A stretch of 64,000 bases of DNA from Novosphingobium barchaimii LL02 (GTDB taxonomy: Bacteria; Pseudomonadota; Alphaproteobacteria; Sphingomonadales; Sphingomonadaceae): contig NZ_KQ130454.1 in assembly GCF_001046635.1 (NCBI RefSeq), positions 7,501 to 71,500 on the forward strand, in the 5' to 3' direction. A program made the position numbers and the translations under genes. This document shows positions 37,587-46,359 of this stretch, piece by piece (within the stretch, counting starts at the first letter, position 1; each line of letters begins with the position of its first letter). Below the pieces are notes generated by a model, which saw only the letters and a list, made by a program, of their open reading frames with translations, was not told the DNA's origin and did not search any database.

Positions 37587-38267
37587 ATGGTCATCGAAAT
37601 TCCCGAGCTTTTCGACGCATCCGAAGCGCGCGAAATCCGCAATGCCCTCGAAAACGCGGACTGGTCCGACGGACGCGCCACCGCCGGTCACCGCGCCGCC
37701 CGCGTCAAGGAGAACGAGCAGCTCGCGCTCGACCATCCGCTGGCCCGGCAACTGGCGGACCGTGTCCTTGCCCGGCTTGCCCAGACCCCGCTGTTCATCG
37801 CCGCCGCCCTGCCCGCGCGCGTGCTGCAGCCGCGCTTCTCGCGCTATGACGGGCGCGGCCATTACGGCAACCATGTCGACAACGCGATCTTCCCCATTCC
37901 CGGCACCGGCGACCACTTGCGTTCCGACGTGTCGAGCACCCTGTTTCTCAGCGACCCCGAGGATTACGAAGGCGGCGAACTTGTCATCGAGGACATGTTC
38001 GGCACCCACACCGCCAAGCTGCCCGCCGGGCACCTGATCGTCTATCCCGGCTCCAGCCTGCACAGGGTCATGCCGGTAACGCGGGGCACGCGCCTCGTCT
38101 CGTTCTTCTGGACGCAGAGCTTCGTCGCCTCGCCCGAGAAGCGGCGGCTGATGTTCGAACTGGACGGCGCGATCCAGTCTGTCGCTACCGACCATCCCGA
38201 ACATGCCTCGGTCGACACTCTCACCCAGGTCTATCACAACCTGCTGCGCCAGTGGTCCGCCACGTGA
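37587..38267 (+). CDS. piuC: PiuC, Fe(II)/2-oxoglutarate-dependent PKHD-type hydroxylase
   Basis: 226-residue PKHD-type dioxygenase. Iron ligands are H96 and D98 (NHVDNAIF) and H159 (SSLHRVMPVTRG); R169 should bind 2-oxoglutarate (TRLVSFFW). PiuC proteins are Fur-regulated partners of Fiu/PiuA receptors and may modify siderophores or receptor-related substrates; the reaction is not known. The ATG at 37587 fits the family N-terminus (MVIEIPELF). Its stop overlaps the start of the hydroxy-acid oxidase (GTGA). Confidence 0.93.
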   Translation: MVIEIPELFDASEAREIRNALENADWSDGRATAGHRAARVKENEQLALDHPLARQLADRVLARLAQTPLFIAAALPARVLQPRFSRYDGRGHYGNHVDNAIFPIPGTGDHLRSDVSSTLFLSDPEDYEGGELVIEDMFGTHTAKLPAGHLIVYPGSSLHRVMPVTRGTRLVSFFWTQSFVASPEKRRLMFELDGAIQSVATDHPEHASVDTLTQVYHNLLRQWSAT

Positions 38268-39385
38268 GCGAAGGCCCGCTGCCGCCGCTGACCGCGATCC
38301 CCGCCAGCCTGCGCAGCCTGGCCGACTACGAAGCCCGCGCCCCGCAGCACATGACAACCCAAGCCTGGCACCACATCCGGGAAGGCGCCGGCCGCGAGGT
38401 CACCTTGCGCGAAAACCGCGCCGCCTTCGACCGCATCGGCCTGCTGCCCCGCGCCATGGCCGAGCTGGACGGCGACACCCGCATCGACCTTTTCGGCCGC
38501 TCCCACGCCTCGCCGATCCTGCTCGCGCCGCTGGCCTACATGTGCCTTGCCCACCCGGAGGGCGAACTGGCCGCCGTGCGCGCCGCAGCCGCGCTGGATA
38601 CCGGGATGGTGGTCAGCACCCTCGCCAGCGTATCGCTGGAGGACATCGCCGCCGCCAGCCGATCGCTTTCGCAGGAACTTGGCAGGCCGCCCGCTCCGCT
38701 GTGGTTCCAGCTCTACCTCCAGCCGGAGCGCGAACACAGCCTGCAGCTGCTGCGCCGTGCCGAAGACGCCGGTTACGAAGCGATCGTGCTGACGATCGAT
38801 GCCGGGCTGAAACCTGCCGGCATCGCCCTGCCGCCGGGGGTAGACGCCGTGAACCTTGCCGGAATGCCGCGCCCGCGTCAGACCTCGGTCCCCGGTGGCC
38901 GTATCCTTCTGGGCACCCCGCTGACCGACGCCGCGCCCAAGTGGGCCGATCTTGCCTGGCTGCGCTCAGCCACGACCTTGCCGATCCTCGTCAAAGGTCT
39001 GGTGCTGGGTGACGACGCCCGCCGAACCGTGGACGAAGGCGCGGACGGCCTGATCGTTTCAAACCACGGCGGCCGCGTGCTGGACGGCCTGCCCAGCGCG
39101 CTGGACCTGCTTCCGGCAGTGGCCGAAACGGTGCGGGACCAGGTGCCGCTGCTGCTCGACGGCGGCGTTCGGCAGGGCACCGACGTGGTCAAGGCGCTGG
39201 CGCTGGGCGCCCGCGCCGTACTGGTGGGCCGCCCGCAGATGCACGCGCTGGCGGTGGCGGGAATGCCCGGCCTAGCCCATGTGATCCACCTGCTTCGAAC
39301 CGAGCTGGAGGCGGCGATGGCGCAATTGGGCTGTCCCCGCGTTGACCTGCTCGGCCCCGAGCGCCTGGTGGCCCTGGGCGCCTAG
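38264..39385 (+). CDS. FMN-dependent alpha-hydroxy-acid oxidase/dehydrogenase
   Basis: 373-residue TIM-barrel flavoenzyme of the lactate/glycolate oxidase family. Motifs in order: PILLAPLAYMCLAHPEGE near the N-terminus, FQLYLQ, the Lys in LPILVKGLV, catalytic H268 with its Arg partner in SNHGGRVLDG, and the FMN phosphate loop LLDGGVRQGTDVVKALALGA. It oxidises an alpha-hydroxy acid to the keto acid; substrate not decidable. The GTG start overlaps the piuC stop, so both are coupled, which suggests a role in iron metabolism. Its stop overlaps the convergent gene by four bases. Confidence 0.9.
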   Translation: MSEGPLPPLTAIPASLRSLADYEARAPQHMTTQAWHHIREGAGREVTLRENRAAFDRIGLLPRAMAELDGDTRIDLFGRSHASPILLAPLAYMCLAHPEGELAAVRAAAALDTGMVVSTLASVSLEDIAAASRSLSQELGRPPAPLWFQLYLQPEREHSLQLLRRAEDAGYEAIVLTIDAGLKPAGIALPPGVDAVNLAGMPRPRQTSVPGGRILLGTPLTDAAPKWADLAWLRSATTLPILVKGLVLGDDARRTVDEGADGLIVSNHGGRVLDGLPSALDLLPAVAETVRDQVPLLLDGGVRQGTDVVKALALGARAVLVGRPQMHALAVAGMPGLAHVIHLLRTELEAAMAQLGCPRVDLLGPERLVALGA

Positions 39386-41874
39386 CCGACCGGCAGCTTC
39401 ACCGCCGTGCCCGGCGCATCCCTGAGTCGCACATAGAGCGCCCCATCCGCGGGCCTGGGCACCTTCAGCGCGGAGCCGGTATAGCCCGGCGGCACGGTCG
39501 CGGCTTTGGCGAACCCGGCATCCGCGCCCACAGCATCTACAAGGAACAGGGAACGCGCGGTGATCGTGCATTCCTCACCTTCGCATACTACATCCTCGAT
39601 GCCCGGCAGGCGCACCAGCGTCGCCAATGGCTGCCAGTCGCCCGCCGTATCGCCGCCGCGCAGCAGCCGGAAGCGCAAGGGGCCGAAGGTTCCTGCGGGA
39701 ATATCCGCGCCCTTGAGGCGCGCCACCAGCACTTCGGGGCTTTCCAGCGTGAGGCCCTTGCCCGCACTCAGCCGCACGACGCTTTCGCCCTCGGCCGCCG
39801 CGATCTCCACCGTGTCTAGCGGCCCCAGCTTCATGCCGGCCCCGGCCTTTACCGAGAACACCAGTTCTCCGGTATCCGGCAGCAGATCTCCGGCCGCGCC
39901 GAGATCCAGCGTGCGCGCGCCCTTGGCGACGGCTGCCGGATTGACGGTGCGGTTCAGCAGCGAGACTTGCGGGCGCGGCGGGCCGACGCGGACCTGCATG
40001 GGCAGGCTGCGCCCATCCTCCAGCTTGACGATGGCCTTGGCCGCGTCGCCCTGTTCGGGTGCATGGCCGGTGCCCTGTGCGGTCAGCCTCAGCCGGTCGA
40101 CCGCGCCTTCGCGGGTCAGCCCATCGGGACGAAACTCGACATCGCCCACCATCAGCGTGCGCACCTGATCGAGCCGCTGCCCGCTCAGGCTGGCATGGGT
40201 GTCCCCCGCATGAAGTTCCAGCGCATCCAGCCGGCTTGCCTCGGCGCGGGCCCTGAGAGTGACGGCCACCGGGTCCTTCGCGCCCTGATACCGCACCTCG
40301 ATACGCATATCGCCCGGACGCGCACCTTCCAGCGGCACCGTCACGGCAATGCGATTGTCCTGCACGGTCCGCCACTTGAGCGGGGTGGCCGCACCGTTCC
40401 CCTGCCGCAGCGTAACTTCCTCGACGCAGGACGGAGCGCTGCCTTCAAGCTGCACGTCGTTGTCACGGCCGACGATCATGCCGTCGGCGGCGTCCTGCCC
40501 CTGCCCCGCCACTTTCCAGGCGCTGCCATCGGGCCGCTGGAGCACGAAGTCCGGCCCCTCGAACCCCGCGAAACCCCATAGGCCGTGGAGGTGCGCCCGC
40601 ACGGTGCCGGTAAAGGCCGCGGGCAGGCTTTCGGCGGCAAGCCTATAACCGCCCTTTTCCGCGCGCGGCATCGCCGCAACTTCCAGCACCTGCCCCGCTG
40701 CCGAAGTAAGGCGAACCTGCATGGCGTGGGCGAACTGAGTGGAAAACACCAGCGGCGCGCCTTCCACCGGCAGCACGGCGCCGGCCTGCGCGGCGCAGAC
40801 CGGACCCTTGGCGGTGCTGCGCAGCTGCGGAGGAATGTCCGCCTCGATCGCGGGCAGCGCGGTGACCATGACCGACTTGGGCTTCTGAAACGATGGCGCG
40901 GCATTGAGCAGCAGCGACATCGTATCGTCGTTACGCACGCTCAGCGTCGGCAGATAGTTGAAGGATGGGTTGCTGAACGCGCCGAAGATGCGCGCGATAT
41001 CGCGCGCGACCCCGATGTACGCGCTGTAATACCCCGCCCCCCCTTCGCGCGTAGCGCTTAGCTGCAGGGCAAGGTCGGTCGGCGTGCCGGTAAGCGTATC
41101 GGCGATCGAACTGGAATGAACGTCACTCAGCACCAGCGATTCGCGGTTCTGCACCAGACATGAAGCCTGCTGTTCGATCACCTTGGACAGACAATCGGCC
41201 TGCAGCTTGACCGACAAGCTGCTGGCCAGCGTCGGCGCGACGGTGCGCAGGTATTCCGGCCCGTTATCGTCCTGGGCACGGATCGCGGCCATGAAGGCGA
41301 TCAGACGCGAATGGTCCAGGCTGGCCTGGTTGAGGTCCTGACTGGCGCGCACGAATTCACCGGGCTTGCCGCGCACCGCATCGACCAGCGCGCCTTCCGC
41401 GCCGCCGGTTTCCGGCACCAGCAGGAGTACCAGCTGGCGCGCGCCCTTGGGCACGGTCAGGGTGAGCGCCTTGTCCTTTTCCTTGGACTTCCAGGTACGG
41501 GCAATGTCGATCCAGTCCTTGGGCGGCGGATTGGTGGCGCCGCGCAGGAAGGCGGAAACCAGCACGAAATTGGCGCCCTGATCTTCGGAGAATGCGCCCT
41601 CGACGACCACTTTGTCTCCCGCGGCAAGGCTGGGGACCTTGGCGATCGGCAGGGTCTTTTCCCCGCGCGTGACCTCGATCCGCAAGTCCGGCCCGGTCAG
41701 TTCGAACGGCGCCGGATCGGCGGCGGCAGTCACAGGGATCGCGCACGTTGCAGCGGCCAACAACGATGGCAGCAGGGGCCGAAAGGCCGGGTGGTTCGTC
41801 AAATCGTTCGGCAAGGAGCGAAAATTCCCGTCGTTGGTCCTGACACTGCGCCCCCGCAGCCCCCTTAGCCGCAT
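39382..41874 (-). CDS. Large exported protein of unknown function
   Basis: About 830 residues from the ATG at 41874; I do not recognise a family. The N-terminal region ends in a signal-like segment (FRPLLPSLLAAATCAIPVTAAA). The mature part looks beta-rich with many short repeats of charged and hydrophobic residues, and has few cysteines, which sit in local pairs (ADCLSK with ASCLVQ, and VCEGEECTI). It may be built of Ig-like or similar domains. It converges on the piuC operon and lies beside an iron-box-containing region. The start is uncertain: no ribosome site, and the frame stays open upstream to 42147. Confidence 0.75.
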   Translation of the reverse strand: MRLRGLRGRSVRTNDGNFRSLPNDLTNHPAFRPLLPSLLAAATCAIPVTAAADPAPFELTGPDLRIEVTRGEKTLPIAKVPSLAAGDKVVVEGAFSEDQGANFVLVSAFLRGATNPPPKDWIDIARTWKSKEKDKALTLTVPKGARQLVLLLVPETGGAEGALVDAVRGKPGEFVRASQDLNQASLDHSRLIAFMAAIRAQDDNGPEYLRTVAPTLASSLSVKLQADCLSKVIEQQASCLVQNRESLVLSDVHSSSIADTLTGTPTDLALQLSATREGGAGYYSAYIGVARDIARIFGAFSNPSFNYLPTLSVRNDDTMSLLLNAAPSFQKPKSVMVTALPAIEADIPPQLRSTAKGPVCAAQAGAVLPVEGAPLVFSTQFAHAMQVRLTSAAGQVLEVAAMPRAEKGGYRLAAESLPAAFTGTVRAHLHGLWGFAGFEGPDFVLQRPDGSAWKVAGQGQDAADGMIVGRDNDVQLEGSAPSCVEEVTLRQGNGAATPLKWRTVQDNRIAVTVPLEGARPGDMRIEVRYQGAKDPVAVTLRARAEASRLDALELHAGDTHASLSGQRLDQVRTLMVGDVEFRPDGLTREGAVDRLRLTAQGTGHAPEQGDAAKAIVKLEDGRSLPMQVRVGPPRPQVSLLNRTVNPAAVAKGARTLDLGAAGDLLPDTGELVFSVKAGAGMKLGPLDTVEIAAAEGESVVRLSAGKGLTLESPEVLVARLKGADIPAGTFGPLRFRLLRGGDTAGDWQPLATLVRLPGIEDVVCEGEECTITARSLFLVDAVGADAGFAKAATVPPGYTGSALKVPRPADGALYVRLRDAPGTAVKLPVG

Positions 41875-42002
41875 CCACCAGCTGCGTACATGCCCATGGT
41901 AATCCGGCGGCAGGCCCGGATGTTCCCTGAAATGCCGGCGCGCGCCGCCCCTGATGCCCGCCCCTGAAACGAACTGGCAGGAATTGTTACAATTCTCCAT
42001 AT

Positions 42003-42017
42003 TGAGAATCATTCGCA
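42003..42017. promoter_or_regulatory. Fur-like palindrome in the divergent intergenic region
   Basis: TGAGAATCATTCGCA is a 15-base palindrome with 6 of 7 pairs matching around a central C. It lies 119 bases upstream of the small gene starting at 42136 and 129 bases upstream of the divergent large exported protein, so it could control either or both. The rest of this 261-base gap shows nothing else clear. Confidence 0.55.
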
Positions 42018-42135
42018 AATATTGTCTAAGAAGATCAAGGAACAGGGGACGTGGACAAAGGAGATCAGGCGCCATGGCGCAGCGACAGTCCCGATCATCG
42101 ATTGCCGCCCCTGGCGCGGCGCCAGGCAGGACATC

Positions 42136-42552
42136 ATGATGATGCACTCCGCCATCACCCCTGCCGCCACCGCAACCCGCAGGCAGGTTTCACCTTCCGC
42201 TCTCGTGACGTCCGTCGCCCGCCGCTGGCGCGCTGCGCGCGATCATGGACTGCCGGCACAGGCGCGGCTTTATGCCCTGCTTTCGCCGCGTCACTGGGAG
42301 ATGATGACCCCTGCCTTCGACAGCCTCATGGCCCTGTGCGAAAGTGCGCTAAGCCGCCCTTTCGCCACCGGGACCGGCCGGAACCTGACTCGGGACGAGG
42401 CGATGCTGATCGGACTGCTCGACGGCTCGGTGCCGCAGGACGATTGCATCGATTGCCCGGCGGGAACGGCCCGCGCACTCGACAGCGCGATACGCTCGAC
42501 CAGGATCATGATGGTGCTGATGATGAGCGGGCCGGTCGGGACCCGGCTCTGA
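42136..42552 (+). CDS. Small protein of unknown function, probably iron-regulated
   Basis: 138-residue soluble protein that I do not recognise. The central part (RLYALLSPRHWEMMTPAFDS, then NLTRDEAMLIGLLDGS) is helical and looks conserved rather than random. A Cys pair, DDCIDCPAGTARAL, stands at about 100 and could bind metal. The C-terminus is Met-rich. I chose the ATG at 42136 because AGGA precedes it by six bases. A Fur-like palindrome lies upstream. It converges on the glycosyltransferase gene. Confidence 0.65.
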   Translation: MMMHSAITPAATATRRQVSPSALVTSVARRWRAARDHGLPAQARLYALLSPRHWEMMTPAFDSLMALCESALSRPFATGTGRNLTRDEAMLIGLLDGSVPQDDCIDCPAGTARALDSAIRSTRIMMVLMMSGPVGTRL

Positions 42553-42568
42553 TCGCCCCGCCCAAGGC

Positions 42569-43720
42569 TCAGGCCGTGACCGCTTCCTGAACAGGAGGAG
42601 CATTGCCCTGCGCCTCGGGAATAACGCCTTCAAGCGCCAGACGGCAGTGCCGGTCCCAGCAGAAGTTCTGAACGGCAAAGGCCCGGGCATTCTCGCCGAG
42701 TTTGCGGCGATAGACCGGATCGCGGGCAAGAAGCGCCACTGCCGCGCGGATTTCCGACGGAACACGGCCATCGACGACCAGTCCGTCCACACCGTCGCGG
42801 ACCAGTTCAGCCGGCCCGCCATCACGCCCGACGATACAGGGAATGCCCTGCACCATTGCATCCGCCACGCTCAGGCCAAAACCTTCCATCTCGGCGCCGC
42901 CTTCCAGTGCGATCTGCGGGTGGAGGAAGATGTCGGCGGTGCGGTAGCGCTGCGCCAGTTCCTCGTCGCCGACATAGCCGGTCATGGCGATGCCCCCGGG
43001 TTCGGCTAGGACCGCGCCGTCGGCAACGGCTTCGCGCACGGCCGGCTCGTCCTCTCCCCGGCCGATCACGGCATAGTCTATGGCGATGCCCCCGGCGCGG
43101 CAGTTCGACACCGCACGCACGGCGGCGGCGACGTTCTTGCGCGCCACCAGCCGGCATACGGTGATGATGCGCGGCACGGCATTGCCGGTTTCGGCGCGCT
43201 GAGGGGGAACCACCACGCCGTTCCATGCCGCCACGCAGCGATCGGCCAGCGCCGGCAGGCGTGACAGCGTCAGGACCCGCGTCGCATCGCTGACCGCGAC
43301 AATCCGCGCCGTGTGTGAAAGCACGGCGCTCATCAGGCGAAAGGCAACGCCTGCGGGCCGTCCAACCTCGCGTCCATGCACGGTCACGATCAACGGCCGG
43401 GGAAACGGCAGCGCCGGGATAGCCGCCCGCCAGGTGCAGGCATGGACAGCATCCGGCCGCTCTCCCCCCGCCCACGCCCGCGCCATCGCAATAACCAGCC
43501 GTGCATAGACGCCCAGCTGCGAAGCAGGGCCGACGTCGATGAGAGTGATAGATCCGTCGACCACGCGGCGCGGCCCTGCCGAGGATTTGGCGAAGACGGT
43601 GACCTCCCGGCCCGCGCGCGCGTAGCCCTGTGCCACTTGCGCCACGTAAGTCTGCACGCCGCCCTCATCCGGCCCGTGAACCCGCGCGACAACCCAGATG
43701 CGGGACCGGCCCTCACTCAT
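42569..43720 (-). CDS. GT4-family glycosyltransferase
   Basis: 383-residue GT-B-fold glycosyltransferase. N-terminal half: VVARVHGPDEGGVQTYVAQV with the Gly-rich loop. C-terminal half: ITVCRLVARKNVAAAVRA, GYVGDEELAQRYRTADIFLHP, and the family E-x7-E region EGGAEMEGFGLSVADAM that binds the sugar nucleotide. No membrane helix, so it acts at the cytoplasmic membrane face. Its start overlaps the stop of the upstream gene by eight bases, so the two form one operon. Sugar and acceptor unknown. Confidence 0.87.
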   Translation of the reverse strand: MSEGRSRIWVVARVHGPDEGGVQTYVAQVAQGYARAGREVTVFAKSSAGPRRVVDGSITLIDVGPASQLGVYARLVIAMARAWAGGERPDAVHACTWRAAIPALPFPRPLIVTVHGREVGRPAGVAFRLMSAVLSHTARIVAVSDATRVLTLSRLPALADRCVAAWNGVVVPPQRAETGNAVPRIITVCRLVARKNVAAAVRAVSNCRAGGIAIDYAVIGRGEDEPAVREAVADGAVLAEPGGIAMTGYVGDEELAQRYRTADIFLHPQIALEGGAEMEGFGLSVADAMVQGIPCIVGRDGGPAELVRDGVDGLVVDGRVPSEIRAAVALLARDPVYRRKLGENARAFAVQNFCWDRHCRLALEGVIPEAQGNAPPVQEAVTA

Positions 43721-44945
43721 GGACGAGAACAGTGCTTCCCGAGCGCCCCGCTTGCGGCAGGCGTCCGCTGCCGCGCGTCGCCTGACGGCGGGCCAGGAAA
43801 TCTCCCACCGCGGTGGCCGCACGCGCCGACGAACGCCCCGCCTCACGGTCGAACGTATCGGCCACGCCCTGCCGCTGGGTGGGGGCGTAGACGTCGTGAT
43901 CGACCATGGCGGTCGCCACCTTGCCAACGATCCCCTCGCTGCTGCGGTGGACCGGGCCATATTGCCAGTGGCGATAGTTGGGGTTGCCCTCCCACTGCGC
44001 GTCGTGGGCATCGAGGAACAGGCAGGGGCGCGGGCGCACCACGAATTCGTAGACCTGGCTGCTGACGTCACCAAGGTAGACCGAAGCCGCGCGGGTATAG
44101 CGCATGTCCACGCTTGCCGGGCTACCCAGATCGATATGGATGTTCGGCAGATTGCTGAATTCGGCAAGTTGCCGCTCCATCCGGGCACGGCGGCGGCGAT
44201 TGTCGTAAAGGCGGATGTGCGGCGCGACGATCAGGTTGAAGCGGTCATCCCCAGCGAACTGACGGATCAGGTCGAGCCCCATCTCCGGCCACGACGAGAG
44301 CCGCTTCGAGAAATGCGGGTTGTAGAGCACGATCGGCCGGTCTTCGGGAAACAGCCGGCCCGGCAGGCCGCGTTCGGTCAGATCGAACTTGCCGTAGCCG
44401 ACGACGGCGTAATGGCCCTCGCGGATCAGGCGCTTTTCCAGCATGCGGCGCCGCTGCTTTTCGCCGGCCAGCAGCACGAAATCGAACTGCCGAATGCGGC
44501 GGTCATAGCCGACCGCCCGGTCTCCGGCGCCGTGGCAGGTATGAATAAACGCCGTGCGGTGCAGGCCCGCAAAGCGCAGCAGCAGTGAGGTGCGCTCGGG
44601 CACGACGATCGCGTCGTAACCCGACAGCAGCGACCGCGCTGCCGCCAATGCGGGCAACTTGGGCGGCGTCGCGCCGCCGGTGAGACTGCTGATCGCCGAC
44701 AGCAACGGGCTGCCCACGCGCAGGATGTCGAGGTTTCCGGCGCCGTGGCGGGCGGCGATATCCTTTGCCAGCGCAACATGATCCTCGGTCATCGCGACGA
44801 TATCGACCGCGAACCGCGGATCGTGCGACATCTCGACCGCCAGCGGCATGGCATGGAAAACGTGGTGCAACTGCGCGTTGAAAAAGAAGCAGACTTTCTG
44901 CGGCGCTGCCGGACCGGCGCGAAGCTCGATCGGTCGGTGGAGCAT
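43713..44945 (-). CDS. CDP-glycerol glycerophosphotransferase-like protein
   Basis: 410-residue GT-B-like protein. The late motif YLGDVSSQVYEFVVRPRPCLFL resembles the SDYSS-x-x-(F/Y)-(D/E)-F signature of CDP-glycerol:poly(glycerophosphate) transferases, and VLYNPHFSKRLSSW that of the nucleotide loop. The central HTCHGAGDR is also typical. Such proteins build teichoic-acid-like or phosphoglycerol-decorated glycans; in Gram-negatives the product is usually a capsule or LPS modification. The ATG at 44945 has a GGAGAAGG site. Translationally coupled to the GT4 gene. Confidence 0.75.
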   Translation of the reverse strand: MLHRPIELRAGPAAPQKVCFFFNAQLHHVFHAMPLAVEMSHDPRFAVDIVAMTEDHVALAKDIAARHGAGNLDILRVGSPLLSAISSLTGGATPPKLPALAAARSLLSGYDAIVVPERTSLLLRFAGLHRTAFIHTCHGAGDRAVGYDRRIRQFDFVLLAGEKQRRRMLEKRLIREGHYAVVGYGKFDLTERGLPGRLFPEDRPIVLYNPHFSKRLSSWPEMGLDLIRQFAGDDRFNLIVAPHIRLYDNRRRRARMERQLAEFSNLPNIHIDLGSPASVDMRYTRAASVYLGDVSSQVYEFVVRPRPCLFLDAHDAQWEGNPNYRHWQYGPVHRSSEGIVGKVATAMVDHDVYAPTQRQGVADTFDREAGRSSARAATAVGDFLARRQATRGSGRLPQAGRSGSTVLVHE

Positions 44946-45177
44946 GGCCTTCTCCGTTCCTAGCCTTGGTGCATTGCGGCTATTCCCGTCCCGTTGCCTG
45001 CGAATTTCAGCGTATCTCAACCTCCCCGGGCCGATGCAACAATCGCGCGGCAGCCTGCCCTGCATGCCGGGCAAGCGGGATCGGCGCGGCGAAGTTGCAG
45101 ATGCTGCGCCAACAAAGGGCAACCGCGTCCATCAGTGCCCGATCAGATGAAGCACGACCTTCGCATCGCCCGTGATG

Positions 45178-46359
45178 CTATCCCTTGGGCACCAGGGGCG
45201 CCGCCCCGATTTCGTCGACCTGCCCCTGCATGACCGGCAGGCGCACCGTGAACGTGCTGCCCTTGCCCTGCCCCCCGCTGGTAACCGAGATGCTGCCCCC
45301 GTGCAGCGAGACCAGCCGCCGCACCAGCGCGAGGCCGATACCAAGGCCGCCCTGGGCATGGGCACGGTGGTTTTCCACCTGGGTGAATATTTCGAAAATA
45401 CGCGCCTGCATGTCTGCCGGGATGCCCACGCCGTTGTCCGAGACGCGGATTTCCACCCCGGCCTCGTCCGCCGACGCGGACAGGCCGATCTCCCCGCCTG
45501 CGGGCGTATATTTGGCCGCATTGTTCAGCAGGTTGGCGACGATCTGCGCCAGCCGGGTATAGTCGGCCTCCAGCCATACCGGCGTCTCGGGCATTTCCAC
45601 CGTCAGGCTATGGCCGGCAGCGTCGATGTTGTGCCGGCTGCCCTCGACGGCCGAGAGCAGGACATCCTCCAGCGAGATCCGCCCGGTCTTGAGCGAAACC
45701 TTGCCTTCGCTGATCCGCGACACGTCGAGCAGATCCTCGACCAGACGGGCGAGGTGGAACAGCATCCGCTCCATCTGGCCGCGGATCATCTCCGCCTGGT
45801 CGGGCGCGCGCTGACGGTTCAGCAGGTCCAGCCCGCTCATCAGCGCGGCAACGGGATTGCGCAGTTCGTGGGCCAAAACCGCAAGGAACTGGTCCTTGGC
45901 GCGGTCCGCCTCGCGCAGCGCCGCCGCCGAAACCGCCAGTTCGTCACGCTGGGCCGCGATCTGACGGCGCTGGCAATAAAGGTCGATGAATACGTTCGCC
46001 TTGCTGCGCAGCACATGCGGTTCGATCGGCTTGGCGATGAAATCCACCGCCCCTGCCTCGTACCCGCGAAACTGGCGCTGGCTGTCGGAACTGCCTGCCG
46101 TCACGAAGATGATCGGGACGTGCCGCGTGCGTTCGGAGCCGCGCATGATTTCGGCCAGTTCGAAGCCGTCCATGCCCGGCATCTGCACGTCCAGCAGGGC
46201 CAGTGCGACGTCGTTCTGCAGCAGCAGTTCCAGCGCTTCCTCGCCGGACTGCGCCTTAAGCAGGACAAGGTCGTCGCGCTGCAGCAGGCCTTCGAGCGCA
46301 AGCAGGTTGGCGGAGAGGTCGTCCACCAGCAGCACGGGAACGGGTGCGTTGGTCGCCAT
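45178..46359 (-). CDS. Response regulator-histidine kinase hybrid (REC-HisKA-HATPase)
   Basis: 393 residues with a receiver at the N-terminus (LLVDD, phospho-Asp D57 in LLDVQMPGMDGF, Lys in FIAKPIEP), then HisKA with H164 in LAVLAHELRNPV, and HATPase (LLNNAAKY, DNGVGIP, GLGIGLAL). No sensor or membrane part, so it should receive phosphate or partner signals rather than external ligands. The ATG shares one base with the cheB stop, placing it as the last gene of the kinase-cheR-cheB-kinase operon. Confidence 0.92.
   Translation of the reverse strand: MATNAPVPVLLVDDLSANLLALEGLLQRDDLVLLKAQSGEEALELLLQNDVALALLDVQMPGMDGFELAEIMRGSERTRHVPIIFVTAGSSDSQRQFRGYEAGAVDFIAKPIEPHVLRSKANVFIDLYCQRRQIAAQRDELAVSAAALREADRAKDQFLAVLAHELRNPVAALMSGLDLLNRQRAPDQAEMIRGQMERMLFHLARLVEDLLDVSRISEGKVSLKTGRISLEDVLLSAVEGSRHNIDAAGHSLTVEMPETPVWLEADYTRLAQIVANLLNNAAKYTPAGGEIGLSASADEAGVEIRVSDNGVGIPADMQARIFEIFTQVENHRAHAQGGLGIGLALVRRLVSLHGGSISVTSGGQGKGSTFTVRLPVMQGQVDEIGAAPLVPKG

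Noticed and set aside
42051-42590. Alternative 179-codon frame over the small gene at 42136
   Set aside because: His/Arg-rich shadow composition; the other frame has a ribosome site and a more protein-like sequence.
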